Source: Lathyrus oleraceus (taxonomy: Eukaryota > Streptophyta > Magnoliopsida > Fabales > Fabaceae). Taken from it: a stretch of DNA of 64,000 bases. Location: contig NC_066585.1 in the NCBI RefSeq assembly GCF_024323335.1, forward strand, positions 530,738,582-530,802,581, given 5' to 3'. The notes below the pieces were generated by a model. The model saw nothing but the letters and a program-made list of their open reading frames with translations, searched no databases and was not told the origin of the DNA. The stretch's first letter is position 1. The number at the start of each line of letters is the position of its first letter. Below, piece after piece: positions 1 through 11,214 of the stretch. The position numbers were made by a program, and so were the translations under genes.

Positions 1-1145
1 CATGCTACCATTATGTTTGTGCAAGTTATAGTTTTCATCACTTTTCTCTCCTTTGTTCTCATGGTTCCACGAACTACGAATGCTCCGACTTTCTCATTGC
101 ACAGTGAGAATACATAGGCACGAGGATGTGAATCCTTAGGGAGAACAATCCTAATTATTCATTTTGTCTCAAGGAACCATTCATATCTTTCATGTTCCAT
201 TACTTACCTTCAATTATAAACCACTCACCCCAGTGGCATACCATTTCTTTGAAACCAAAATATAGTTTTCTTTGGAATTCCATACATACCCTTTTAGGAT
301 GATATAACGGCAATCCGCATTTGTACCTAGAGTTATTTGGCTCTTACCCAAACATTTTATTCCTTCTTCTTTGGCTGAGACGCCGTTTCCCTCTATGGTA
401 CAAATTCTATTTCTCTTATGGATTCCAATATACCCTGACCTTTGGTTCCAAATTACACCTTTTCAGTCACTGTTACCAAAACCCCACTTCTTTAACTTTA
501 GTTACTTTTCTCTATCATTCCATTCATCTCCATGATGCATTCATATTCTATCTTCATTCACTCCATATGATATACTGTTATCTTTAAGCCAAATATACTA
601 TCTCTTTGAGCTCCATCTTGTGTTACCATGTGAACCAAGAGCTGTTTATCTAGTACATAAACACTTAATTATCTTTGTTTTCGGCTATACCATATATAGT
701 AGCAGACACTTCCGGCTAGCCCACATATTGGTCAACGCCAGTTTTACTCCTGGGTTCAGATTTCACCCTTTTTGGAGTTCAAAGCATATTATCCTTTGGT
801 TCAGACCATACCTTGATCACAACTTCTTTTCATCTCCCACCATTAGTTATATGAACTATGGATCTCTGAATTCCTTATTGCATTATAAAGATATGTAGGC
901 ATGAGGGCCCCAAATCCTCACCGAGCACTCTATCTATTTCTTTTTTCTTTTCCCTTATTCTTTCGCGAGTAATCTTTATATGTAACACACATTCAAGCAA
1001 GAACGAGCAAATCGGTTCCCATGGAGTACCATGGATGTTAGGGGTGCTAATACCTTCCCATTGTATAACAAACTTCCTTACCCAGTTATCTCTTTCCCCC
1101 GGGTTTTATCGATGTTTTCCCTTTCCTTCAGGAATAAATAAATTT
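1..1145 (+). repeat. 3' part of the 5' LTR of element T1
   Basis: No coding potential was recognised. The stretch ends just before a tRNA-primer-like site. Near its end is a phrase, GGGTGCTAATACCTTCCC at about 1041, that recurs as GGGTGCTAACACCTTCCC near the end of the long LTR at 13703-18392, which supports an LTR of a related family. A TAGGCAYGAGG phrase occurs twice (about 113 and 898), hinting at an internal duplication or two stacked LTR pieces. The left boundary is outside the window and the right boundary is placed by the PBS. Confidence 0.55.
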
Positions 1146-1148
1146 TGA

Positions 1149-1162
1149 TGGCGACTATGTTG
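1149..1162 (+). other. Putative primer binding site of T1
   Basis: The sequence TGGCGACTATGTTG lies directly after the LTR tail. Ogre-type elements use a tRNA-Arg primer site that starts TGGCGACT, so the first eight bases fit and the rest has drifted. About 510 bases of leader separate it from the gag start. Confidence 0.5.
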
Positions 1163-1671
1163 TATGTTCGAGCATGCGATGCGTTTGAGTATATTTCCTC
1201 TAGCATCAACTGACGAATACACCGGGGAAGCTATGCTACTTTGAGTATTTACTAGTCGCTAAAAGGAATTGAGAAGGCTCAGATGAATACATCATTTGAG
1301 TCTGAGATTTGATGCATCCGAAGGAAGTATGCACCCATAGCCAAATCGTCTAATGCAGTTGCTAGGGATCCTTAGGATGATAGTTTTCTTTTCTCTTGTA
1401 TTTGTACTTTGGTTTCTGAAATTGTAATCAGTGTAATCCTTCCAATTTTATGAATAAAAAGAGATTTTATGGTCAATCAAATTGTTATTATTAATTGAAT
1501 ATATTTGCAAATGAGACTTCATATGTTCCTTGAAATTAAAATAAAATACATTGCATTTCATGCATCATTTGTATAAAAGGTTTCTTTCGCCAAGTGTCTT
1601 ATCAGTTCTTCTTCTATGTATCAGCCAAGCTGACTCACCACTACAACACTCGAGCTAATCTTTTGAGAAGA
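1163..1671 (+). other. Leader between PBS and gag of T1
   Basis: This stretch has no ORF with recognisable similarity. It contains a TATAAAAG-like string near 1573, but nothing shows it is used. It reads as the untranslated leader of the element. Confidence 0.4.
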
Positions 1672-3374
1672 ATGGAGAATCTAGAGTAATAGAATAGATA
1701 GCTGAAGGAAGAGATTGCCATACTAACCAGCAGTCTCCGCCTCCTGCAACTCCTCCTCCTTAGAGGATTTTGATTTCAGAGATTGCTTCATAATCTGTAA
1801 CTGTTGCTGCCGCCAGCCAGTCTATTCCCGCCATACTAGCTGGGTTCCTGTGGGGAATGCCACCTAATTTTGTGCCTGAAGTGTATGCGCCTACTTTTGC
1901 TGCTGTGTCGGCATCTAGCCCGGTCATGTCGGTGCCTCCTCCTATTGTTCACACTCTTCCTCGTGTTGAAGACACTATCTACCATTCTGAGCCGTCTGAA
2001 GGTCCAGATGTCTATGAGAAAATAGATGATATGAAGGACCAGTTCCTTGAGTTGTACAAGGAATTGAAAACTCTGAGAGGAAAAGATCTGTTTGGGAAGA
2101 GTGTTGCTGAACTATGCTTGGTTCCCAACGTCAAAATTCCGGTGAACTTCAAGGTCCCAGACTTTAAAAAATACAAAGGGAATACCTGTCCATTGAGCCA
2201 TCTTGTTATGTACGTCTGGAAGATGTCTAATTAAACTGACAATGACCAGCTACTTATTCATTACTTCCAAGACAGTCTGACTGGAGCTTCCCTCAAATGG
2301 TACATGGGCATGGACAATGCTAGCATTCGTACTTTCAACGACTTGGGCGAGGAATTTGTCAAATAATACAAGTATAATATGGATATGAATCCAGGTAGGG
2401 ACCAATTGAGGTCTATGTCTCAGAAGGACAAGGAGACGTTTAAAGAATATGCTCAAAGATGGAGGGAGTTAGTTGCTCAGATCAGTCCACCTTTGGAAGA
2501 GAAGGAGATGGCTAAGATTTTCCTAAAGACGTTGAGTTAATTTTATTATGAATGCATGATTGCAAGTGCCCCCAATAATTTCACCGAGATGGTAAACATG
2601 GGGAGGAGGTTAGAGGAAGGAGTCCGTGAAGGACATTTGTCTAAAGATGAAGCGTCAGCTAGCAAGAAGTATGGTGGGAGTTTGTCCAAGAAGAAGGAGG
2701 GAAAAACTAATGCAGTATCAGTGGGGAGGCAGAGGGGGCCTCATGTCAGGAAAAGTTCCCAATCCCATCAACATCAATATCAAGTATCATCAGTAATTCC
2801 AATTTTCATCAATAATTCGACCAATCAATCAGTTCCAATTCAACAACATCATCAGCAACAACCACAACAAAGAACCAACAACAACAACAACAATTATCAT
2901 CAGCAAAATTTTGAGAGGAAACATGTATCTTTTGACCTTATTCCTATGACATACGTAGAGTTGTATCCGTCCTTGGTACTCAAGAATCTTATCCAGCCAA
3001 GCAATCCTCCGCAAATCCCTGAACCACTACCATGGTGGTTCAAGCCTGATCTTCATTGTGCTTTTCACCAGGGATCCCCTGGTCATGATATAGAGAATTG
3101 CTACCCACTGAAGTATGAAGTTCAGAAGCTTGTGAAGAGTGGTATGATGTCCTTTGAGGACAGAGCGCCAAATGTTAAAGCCAATCCGTTGCCCGCTCAT
3201 GGTAACACTTCTGTCAACATGGTGGACGGTTGTCCAGGGAACTTCAGAGTTTTTGATGTACGTCATATCCGTATGGATTTGATGGAGATGCATAGAACTC
3301 TGTGTTTGATTAGTGATTATGAACATGATCATGATGGTTGTGTCATTTGCAGTATGAACCCCGTGGATGTATAA
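1672..3374 (+). pseudogene. gag pseudogene of T1
   Basis: Gag forms the particle of an LTR retrotransposon. Reading starts at an ATG at 1672 (MENLE), the usual start of this gag family, but that frame breaks at once. The main frame runs from about 1857. The capsid-like part is recognisable from VPDFKKYKGNTCP (about 2155) through the tract containing DSLTGASLKWYM, FNDLGEEF and FKEYAQRWRELVAQ (2270-2480). In-frame stops sit at 2232-2234, near 2365 and near 2538. A Q/N-rich linker covers about 2760-2910. Near the end the frame shifts by one base (about 3360) into the protease frame, which looks like a one-base loss because the protein continues sensibly there. Confidence 0.8.
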
Positions 3375-4861
3375 TTGTCAAAAGGGACATTCAAAAGTTG
3401 ATGGATGAGAATGTTATTCAGATCCAACAGTCAAGGGATATGGGAGATGATGTGAATGCCATTGTTCCGGTGTTCAAAACCCCTGAGCGGGTAGTCATTC
3501 AGTTTAATAGTAGCAACATCAATAATATCAATAGATCGGTATCACCATTGGCAATACGGTTAGCGGGCCCTGTCCCCCATGCATCCGGTAAAGCTGTGCC
3601 ATACCATTATAATGCCACTATGGTAAAGAATGGTCAAGAGGTTCCTCTTCCAGTTGCAGACTCAGTGATAGATATTTCGGATATTGTGAAGGTGACCCGT
3701 AGTTATCGTGTGTTCAATGCAGTGTTTCTAAAGATCGTGGAAGATGTGATAGTAGGAAAGAAGGCGAAAATTCCGGCAGTTGATCCAGTTAGTGCTCCAA
3801 TGTGTCAGTCTGGTGAATCCAAAAAATTGAAGACTAACAGTGATGATGAGGTGTTACGATTAATCAAGAGAAGTGAATTCAACATTATGGATCAGCTGCT
3901 CCAAACACCGTCAAAGATTTATGTGTTGTCTTTATTAATGAATTTCGAGGCACATAGAGAAGCATTGCAGAAAGTGTTAGAACAGGCTTATGTTGAACAA
4001 GATGTTACTGTGGATCAGTTTGACCATAATGTTGCCAACATCACTTCTTGTAACAATCCGAGCTTTTGTGATGAAGAGCTTCCCGAGGAAGGCATGAATC
4101 ACTATTTGACACTACATATTTTGATGAATTGCAAGGAGGACGCTTTGTCCAATGTCTTGGTTGACACATGATCATCACTGAATGTGTTGCCAAAGTCAAC
4201 TCTGTCAAAAGTCTCCTATCAAGGTGCCCTAATGAGGTACAACGACGTAGTTGCTAATGCGTTTGACGGTTCTCATAAAACTGTCATTGGAGAAGCAGAC
4301 CTTCCGGTTAAGATAGGTCTGAGTGATTTCAAAATTACTTTTCAAGTGATGGATAACCACCTGGCCTATAGCTGCTTGTTGGGAAGGCCATGGATTCATG
4401 AAGTTGGTGCTGTGACATCTACTCTACACCAAAAGCTGAAATTTGTGAAGAACAACAAGCTTGTCGTTGTTAGTGGAGAGCAGGCGTTGTTGGTGAGCCA
4501 TTTGTCATCTTTCACTTATGTCGATGCCGAGGAGGAAGTTGGAACGCCATTCCAAGCTTTGTCCATAACTAATGAATTGAAGAAACCTAGGGCACCCATG
4601 TCTTCTTTAAAAGATGCGCAAGCTGGAAGTATTGATAAATGGGGCCGTATTATGGAAGTCACCGAGAACAAGGATATAACAGGGCTAGGATTTCAACCAG
4701 GGCCATTCAACACTAATGTCAAGGTTATGCAACTAATTTTCCACAGTGGAGGGTTCATTCATGGGAATGATCAACACTTATTTGCCATTATTGAAGACAG
4801 TGGTGATGAAGACGAGGCTTGTGACAACTTTGTGACACATGGCCAAACTTGCAACAATTGA
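3338..4861 (+). pseudogene. Protease region of T1, active site interrupted
   Basis: This frame continues gag after the frameshift. The first part resembles the gag-protease linker of Tat elements (RDIQKLMDENVIQIQQSRD). The retropepsin core begins at about 4157 with NVLVDT, and the glycine expected to complete the catalytic DTG is a TGA stop at 4169-4171. The frame then resumes with SSLNVLPKSTL and the typical LGRPWIHEVGA block (about 4380). A stop at 4859-4861 leads into a non-coding spacer. The copy is not functional. Identification rests on the flap and LGRPW motifs and on its place between gag and RT. Confidence 0.75.
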
Positions 4862-5154
4862 GTTACTGTTGATATTCCTACTGTTATTCACCGCTCTAAG
4901 TATTTTGTTTTCATTATTTTAAGAAAAAATACTTCTCCTATGCCTAAGGGAGAAGTGAACATTGTCGGGCATTTTCTTATTATCATCAATAAAGTACAAT
5001 TTTATTCATCCACATCTATGATGTTTATTTTACTTTTCACTTTTTTTGAAAATGGTAATCACAAAAAAAACATAAATCAATAATGAAATTTCCATCTGCA
5101 TAATATTTTTTTGCACTCCATATCTCTAAATCAAAAAATCAAATTATTATGCAG
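4862..5154 (+). other. Intron-like spacer between protease and RT
   Basis: This AT-rich, stop-filled stretch separates two coding blocks that lie in the same frame. It ends in ATTATTATGCAG, a good plant 3' splice site, directly before sequence encoding the RT N-terminal region (LILKPIEYND). Ogre elements are known to carry an intron at this place. A donor could not be chosen confidently: candidates are weak GT sites after 4862. The region up to about 4920 may still be drifted coding sequence. Confidence 0.5.
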
Positions 5155-5928
5155 GTTGATTCTCAAACCCATTGAATATAATGATCTTACTCCCTCCCCA
5201 AACTTTGATTTCCCTATGTTTGAAGCCGAGGAAGAGAATGATGGTGAAGAAGTATCTGATGAGTTATCCTGTTTGCTTGAGCACGAGGAGAAAGCCATTC
5301 AACCATTTGAAGAGAAAATTGAACTGGTCAACTTGGGTTCCGATGATGAAGTGAAGGAAGTCAATATTGGGTCTCAATTATGTCCAGAAGCTAAGAAGGG
5401 GTTGGTTAATCTTCTCCGAGAATATTTAGATGTGTTTGTTTGGTCCTATCAACGCATGCCTGGTTTGATGTGGAGCATAGATTTCTGTTGAAGCCAGAAT
5501 GCCCGCCGGTCAAGCAAAAGTTGAGAAGAACTCACCCTTATATGGCAGTGAAGATCAAAGAGGAAGTGCAGAAACATATTGATGTTGGATTTCTTTTTAC
5601 CTCCGAATATCCACAACGGGTGGCAAGTATTGTTCCTGTTCCTAAGAAAGATGGAAAAGTCTGTATGTGTGTTGATTATACAGATTTGATTAAAGCCAAT
5701 CCAAAAGATGATTTTCCTCTGCAACACATTGATATGTTGGTAGACAATACAACTAAATTAAAAGTCTTTTCGTTTATGGACGGATTTTCCGGTTCTAATC
5801 AAATAAAGATGGCATCTGAAGATATGGAGAAAACCACATTCATTACACCTTGGGGAACATTCTGTTATCGAGTGATGCCCTTCGATTTAAAGAATGTTGG
5901 TGCAACGTACCAAAGAACTATGACCATT
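5155..5928 (+). pseudogene. Reverse transcriptase of T1, N-terminal half
   Basis: The tract starts with an acidic linker (about 5205-5400), then the RT fingers and palm: VPVPKKDGKVCMCVDYTDL (about 5635-5690), the FSFMDGFSGSNQIKMA block with the first catalytic aspartate (about 5770) and TPWGTFCYRVMPFDLKNVGATYQR (about 5850). A frameshift lies near 5465-5480, where one frame stops at 5491 and the protein continues in another. The coding sequence is cut at 5928 by a solo LTR and resumes at 7109. Confidence 0.8.
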
Positions 5929-7108
5929 TGTTGATTCTAAGTGTTGGCAGCAATTTTGGTAAAACAAAGAGTGTTCACAAGATGTTATGTGTGATGTCTT
6001 AACATGAGATATCCTATGTACCTGCTGGAGTTCAAGAACATGTTAATGCAGGATTGTTTCAGAATGCCATATACAATGCCATGGCTTCTGATATTGGCTG
6101 TACCTGCTGGAGCTTAAATGAAAGACATGTTCATGCAGGATTGTTTCAGATGACATACACAAGGTCATGGCATCTGATATGGTTGTACCTGCTGGAAGTT
6201 ATAAAAGGAATTATTGGATTATGCATGATTTTTCCAGGATGTCAGGCCCGATGTCATGACATCCTGTACACAAAACATTCAGTATGAATGTCTGGTGTTT
6301 TGGGATTGCACAATTAATGGCAATCTTTGGATGATTGAAGATATGATTAGTTGGCGCATTCAATCATGGATTACAACCAAATTTACTTATTTTCCAAGGA
6401 GATCTAAACAACAGTTATAAAAATATTTGATTGGAAAATAGATTTAGGGTTTTCAAGATGTCCAAGCCCAGCTGGATGCTTCTATAAAAAGGGACTTAGA
6501 AAACCTGTTTGAACACACAACCAATACTGAGCGAAATATAGAGAGAGCTAGGGTTTTTGTCTGTTTAGTCGTGAGACTTGTAGGTCATTCAAGTCATCCA
6601 TTGATGATTGAATGGACTGATTTGTGGTTGTAATTTGTCACTCTAAAGTTATTAAGCAAGAGTGTGTGTCTTCTTGATCGAAGCTGTGAAGCAAGATCAA
6701 GAGTGTGTCTTCTTGATTGAAACTGTGAAGTAAAATCAAGAGTGTGTAATTGAAAAGTATTTTCTTTTCACAAGGGATTGTTGTTTAAAATCACTGGTGT
6801 GTGATTGTAGGGAAGTAAGTGGGTTCTCATATTGAAAAGTGCTTAGGTAGAAATTGCACGGGTAGAGATTAGGTGAGAAAGACTGTAACTTGTTGAAGTG
6901 TACGGAGAGTCTTTGAACTAATTCTATTTTAGTGAATTTACTTCCTGGCTTGGTAGCCCCCAGACGTAGGTGAGTTGCACCGAACTGGGTTAACAATTGC
7001 TTGTGTTATTTGCTTTACCATTATGTATTTTTTTTATCCATTGTGTGTTAACAGATATTAGTGTCGTAACATTACCTTCGACATCTTATATATGATACCA
7101 GAATTTCA
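5929..7108 (+). mobile_element. Solo LTR inserted in the T1 reverse transcriptase
   Basis: The 1180-bp insert begins TGTTGATTC and ends AGAATTTCA, so it has the TG...CA ends of an LTR. It is flanked on both sides by the 5-bp direct repeat CCATT (5924-5928 and 7109-7113). The RT reading frame is continuous across it. It holds no coding sequence but has a TATA box near 6483 and a U5-like stretch around 6940-7000. The layout is that of a retrotransposon LTR left after recombination between two LTRs. The sequence around 6950-6990 resembles legume copia LTRs of the SIRE/Maximus type, but that family name is a tentative inference. Confidence 0.85.
6483..6490 (+). promoter_or_regulatory. TATA box of the solo LTR
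   Basis: TATAAAAA stands about 550 bp inside the LTR, followed by a plausible transcription start region, as expected at the U3/R border. It points along the + strand and gives the LTR its orientation. Confidence 0.5.
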
Positions 7109-8461
7109 CCATTCTTTCATGACATGATGCATAAAAAGATCGAAGTTTATGTTGATGATATGATTGCTAAGTCAAGTGATGAGGAAAAACATGTTGAGCA
7201 TTTGTTGAATTTATTCCAGCGTTTGAGGAAATATAAACTCCGCTTGAATCCCAATAAATGTACTTTTGGTGTTTGTTCTGGTAAGTTGTTGGGCTTCATT
7301 GTCAGCGAGAAGGGTATTGAAGTTGATCATGCCAAGGTCAAAGCAATACAAGAGATGCATGCGCCCAAAACTGAGAAGCAAGTCAGAGGTTTTCTCGACC
7401 GCTTGAACTATATTTCGAGATTTATATCGCATATGACTACCACATGTGCGCCTATATTCAAGCTTCTTCAGAAAGATCATTCTTGTGATTGGACCTAGGA
7501 TTTCCAGAAAGATTTTGATAGTATCAAAGAGTATCTGCTTGAGCCTCCGATTCTGTCTCCACATGTTGAAGGAAGACCTTTGATCATGTATTTGACTGTG
7601 CTTGAAAAGAGTATGGGTTGTGTTCTTGGTCCGTAAGATGAATCTGTGAAGAAGGAATATGCAATTTACTACCTCAGTAAGAAGTTCACCGACTGTGAGA
7701 CTCGGTATTTTACGCTTGAAAAGATATGTTGTGCATTGGCTTGGGCTGCTAAGTGTCTGCGTCAGTATATGTTGAATCATACCACTTGGTTGATATCCAA
7801 AATGGATCCAATCAAGTACATTTTTGAGAAGCCTGCTTTAACTGGGGGGATTGCCCATTGGCAGATGTTGTTATTCGAGTATGATATTGAATACCGATCT
7901 CAAAAAGCTATTAAAGGTAGTGTCTTGGCTGACCATTTGGCTCACCAACCCATTGAAGATTACCAGTCAGTGCAATATGATTTTCCTAAAGAAGATATTT
8001 TGTACTTGAAAATGAAAGATTGTGATGAACCATTGCTTGAAGAAGGGTCAGAACCTGGTTCTCGTTGGGGCATGGTATTTGATGGAGCTGTTAATTCATA
8101 TGGTAATGGCATTGGGGCAGTGATTATTACTCCTCAAGGCGCACACTTTCTGTTTACAACTAGATTGACCTTCAAGTGTACAAACAATATGGCTGAGTAT
8201 GAATCTTGCATTATGGGGCTTGAAGAAGCCATTGATCTCCAAATCAAATATCTTGACGTCTATGGAGATTCAACTTTGGTTGTGAATCAGATCAAAGGTG
8301 AATGGGAGACGAATCAACGCGGTTTGATACCATATAAAGATTATGCGAGGAGGATATCAACTTTCTTTACAAAGGTTGAGTTTTATCATATCCCTCGAGA
8401 TGAAAACCGGATGACAGATTCTCTTGCAACATTGGCTTCAATGATTGTGGTGAATATTTAG
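7109..8461 (+). pseudogene. RT C-terminal half, RNase H and second RNase H of T1
   Basis: The RT resumes with FHDMMHKKIEVYVDDMIAK; the catalytic YVDD is at 7148-7159. The connection and first RNase H domain follow (YLSKKFTDCETRY near 7665, then QYMLNHTTWLISKMDPIKYI). From about 8060 comes a second RNase H-like domain with FDGAVNSYGNGIG, NNMAEYESCIMGLEEA and YGDSTLVVNQ, placing acidic residues in the order expected for the domain Tat elements acquired. In-frame stops are at 7496-7498, 7634-7636 and 8459-8461; otherwise the frame is kept over 1.3 kb. The second RNase H is the best single argument for the Tat lineage. Confidence 0.85.
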
Positions 8462-9790
8462 AATGAGGTTCCTAATTTGACTGTGATGCATCTTGATAGG
8501 CCAACTCATGTGTTTGCTATTGAAGAAGTCAAAGATGAAAGGTTGTGGTATTTTGATATCAAATGTTTCCTCCAAAGTCAGATCTACCCACCTGGGGCAT
8601 CTTTGAATGATAAGAAGACTTTGAGAATATTAGCTGGCAACTTCTACCTGCATGGTAATATGCTTTACAAAAGAAATTTTGATATGGTTTTGCTCAGATG
8701 TGTGGGTAGACATAAAACAGACCTTTTGATGAATGAAGTCCATGAAGGTTCCTTTGGAACTCATTCCAATGGACATGCTATGGCAAAGAAGATGTTGAGA
8801 GCATGTTACTATTGGCTAACAATGGAATCTGACTGTTGTAAGTTTGTGAAAAAATGCCATAAGTGTCAAATTTATGCAGATAAGATTCATGTTCCTTCGA
8901 CACTATTGAACATCATTTCCTCTTCATGACCCTTCTCCATGTGAGAAATTGACATGATTGGTATGATTGAGCCCAAAGCTTCAAACAAACATCGTTTCAT
9001 TTTTGTGGCTATTGATTACTTCACAAAGTGGGTGGAAGCGGCATATATGCAAAGGTGACCAAGAAGGTGGTGGTCCGATTTATCAAGAATCATATTATAT
9101 TCCGTTATGGTGTGCCAAGTAAGATCATTATTGATAATGGATCAAACTTAAACAATAGAACGGTGGAATCTCTTTGCAAAGACTTCAAGATTGCACATCA
9201 TAATTCTTCTCCCTACAGGCCTAAGATGAATGAGGATGTTGAAGTTACGATAAAGAACATCAAGAAGATCATTAAAAGATGGTTGTAACATATAAAGATT
9301 GACATGAGATGCTCCCATTTGCTTTGCATGGGTACCGTACATCCATCTGCACTTTAACAGGGGCAACCCCTTTCTCTCTTGTTTATGGCATGGAAGTTGT
9401 GCTCCTCGTAGAGGTTGAGATCCCATCATTATGTGTTTTTATGGAAGCCAAGTTGAAGAAGATGAATGGTGTCAGACTAGATATGACCAGCTGGATTTGA
9501 TTGAAGAGAAAAGATTGACTTCCATGTGTCATGGTGAGTTGTATCAACAGAGAATGAAGAAAGCTTTTGATAAAAAGGTCAAGCCTCGTGTGTTCAAAGA
9601 AGGCGATCTCGTGCTCAAGAAGATCCTATCTTTCAAACCTGATGCTAGGGGCAAATGAACTCATAATTATGAAGGCCCATATGTTGTTAAGAGAGCCTTT
9701 TCAGGCGGTGCACTGATTCTTACAACTATGGATGGTGAAGAGTTCACTCGTCCTGTGAACACCGATGCATTCAAGAAATACTTTGCCTAA
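8462..9790 (+). pseudogene. Integrase of T1, frameshifted
   Basis: Integrase inserts the cDNA copy into DNA. The N-terminal zinc-binding H-H-C-C is visible (HEGSFGTH near 8740 and CHKCQ near 8853). After a stop at 8927-8929 the catalytic core continues with IDMIGMIEPK (first Asp, about 8950), shifts frame near 9040, and shows IIIDNGSNL (second Asp, about 9130) and the final Glu in DVEVTIKN (about 9240). A stop at 9286-9288 and further shifts break the C-terminal part, which is still legible to the final KKYFA and stop at 9788-9790. Confidence 0.8.
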
Positions 9791-10270
9791 GAAAAAGAAC
9801 AAATCTCTAAGTTGAAAACCCAAAAGGGAGGCTTAGGAAAAAATGAGCGTCTCGATGGATTGAAAACCCGAAAGGGAGATCCAAGCAAAAGTTAGAGACA
9901 TAAAAAAATTATCCCGGTAGATTGAGTACCCCACCTTGGGGCAATCTAAAAAATGAGGGATTATGGAGTAACTGCATTCAGTTGGTCCTGATCATGAAGC
10001 AGTTTTGAGCAACCATTTGGTTCTGATTCATCATTCTCAACCAAAGACAAACACAATGGATTTTGAAGTTGGTAGGGAGAGTAGTGATCATTGTAATCAA
10101 TGTATCCCCTTTTCCATGTAAATTACCCTTTTCAAACTTTGTAATAATCCATGGAGTCCTGTCATTTGTGGACTACCATTCTATTAAATAAAGTTGAGCT
10201 TTTATCCAATTATTTCTATTCTTATTTGTTTTTGTTTTAAAATTGAACTTTTATGATGATAATTTTGAAA
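9791..10270 (+). other. 3' untranslated region of T1
   Basis: This follows the integrase stop directly and has no ORF. It contains two related phrases, TTGAAAACCCAAAAGGGAGG and TTGAAAACCCGAAAGGGAGA (about 9813 and 9861), and an AATAAA near 10187. It reads as the 3' tail of the element. Confidence 0.5.
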
Positions 10271-11214
10271 TAAATAAACCAATGAATAATTATTTTTATT
10301 AAAACAATAAAAACATTCTCTTTAAGAATAACCGATTCCAACAAGGAATGTCAATAACAATCTAAGAACAGGAAAGTCTGGAACTGTGAAGCATTGTTGT
10401 CTTTCCCAAGCAGTTGGTTTAGTAACTTCCTGTTAGCTCCCAATTTCGACGCCCATATGAATTAAGAGAATAAAGTCTCATGTGAAGATGTTTTGATCAA
10501 TTGTGCATTTGAAGTTCTTGTCGAAGATGCCTTAGTACAAGGGTAACAATGCTGCGTGGACTTAGAAATATTTCTAAGTAGTTTAAGGTGCTTTTTCGAC
10601 AGAGGCGTCACCAGTTGGGGTTTGACGAGAGATTCAAATTCAAATAAAGGATGGAACTCTTATTCTTATCTAAACTGTTGAAAATACACGTGGAGCATAG
10701 TGGGTAGTTACATGCATACAAAACGCCACTTGTCTCGATTTGGTGGAAAGGCCGTTAGAGGCGGTTACTTCGATTAATATAAATAAAGAGGTCTTAGTGT
10801 TAGGATTGTGTGTGTTCAAGTGTGTACAAAATCTGTCCATTTTACCCAAGTATCAGTGTGCAAAGAAAGAGTAAAATTGAGAAATATACATTTGATGTTA
10901 CACCATTGTTTTATTTTGAAGTAATTTAATCAGTTCTTTATTTCCAGAATTACACTTTACCCAGAAATTTATCTTTACTGCCATTTATTTTCGATTTACA
11001 TCATTCTTTTTTCCCTCTTTCACTTTAAATTTTCATTAAATCTTTTTAACAAACCATTGCTGGTATAAACACTGTCGAAGTGTTTATGTTTATTAGAATT
11101 CACTTTTAAAAACGGTTAGCACATGTCCTAGGATAAATCTGATCGATCCTGTAAGTAACCAAATCTAGTAATTTGGAAGATCAGTGGTTGTTTACCAATT
11201 TTCACGGTAAACAC
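10271..11214 (+). repeat. LTR-like fragment of unknown family
   Basis: No coding sequence. A TATA-like TAATATAAATA at 10775-10785 is followed by TGTGTTCAAGTGTGTAC, which looks like an LTR promoter and transcript start. The stretch is bounded by the T1 tail and by Ogre-type 3' sequence, so it could be an LTR with part of a leader. No terminal TG...CA pair or target duplication was found. Confidence 0.3.

Larger units (their letters stand above)
1..10270 (+). mobile_element. Tat/Ogre-lineage Ty3/gypsy element T1, decayed
   Basis: Domains follow the order LTR tail, PBS, gag, aspartic protease, intron-like spacer, reverse transcriptase, RNase H, a second RNase H-like domain, integrase, then a 3' untranslated stretch. 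The second RNase H after the usual one and a non-coding spacer between protease and RT are known hallmarks of the Tat/Ogre branch of Ty3/gypsy elements. Every domain carries stops or frameshifts, so the copy cannot make its proteins. Its 5' end lies outside the window, and no matching 3' LTR was recognised after the integrase. The RT is interrupted by a separate solo LTR. The right limit at about 10270 is approximate. Confidence 0.75.

Noticed and set aside
5155..9790. Endogenous pararetrovirus
   Set aside because: Integrase, a second RNase H, LTR tail and Tat-type gag show an LTR retrotransposon; no movement protein or coat region was seen.
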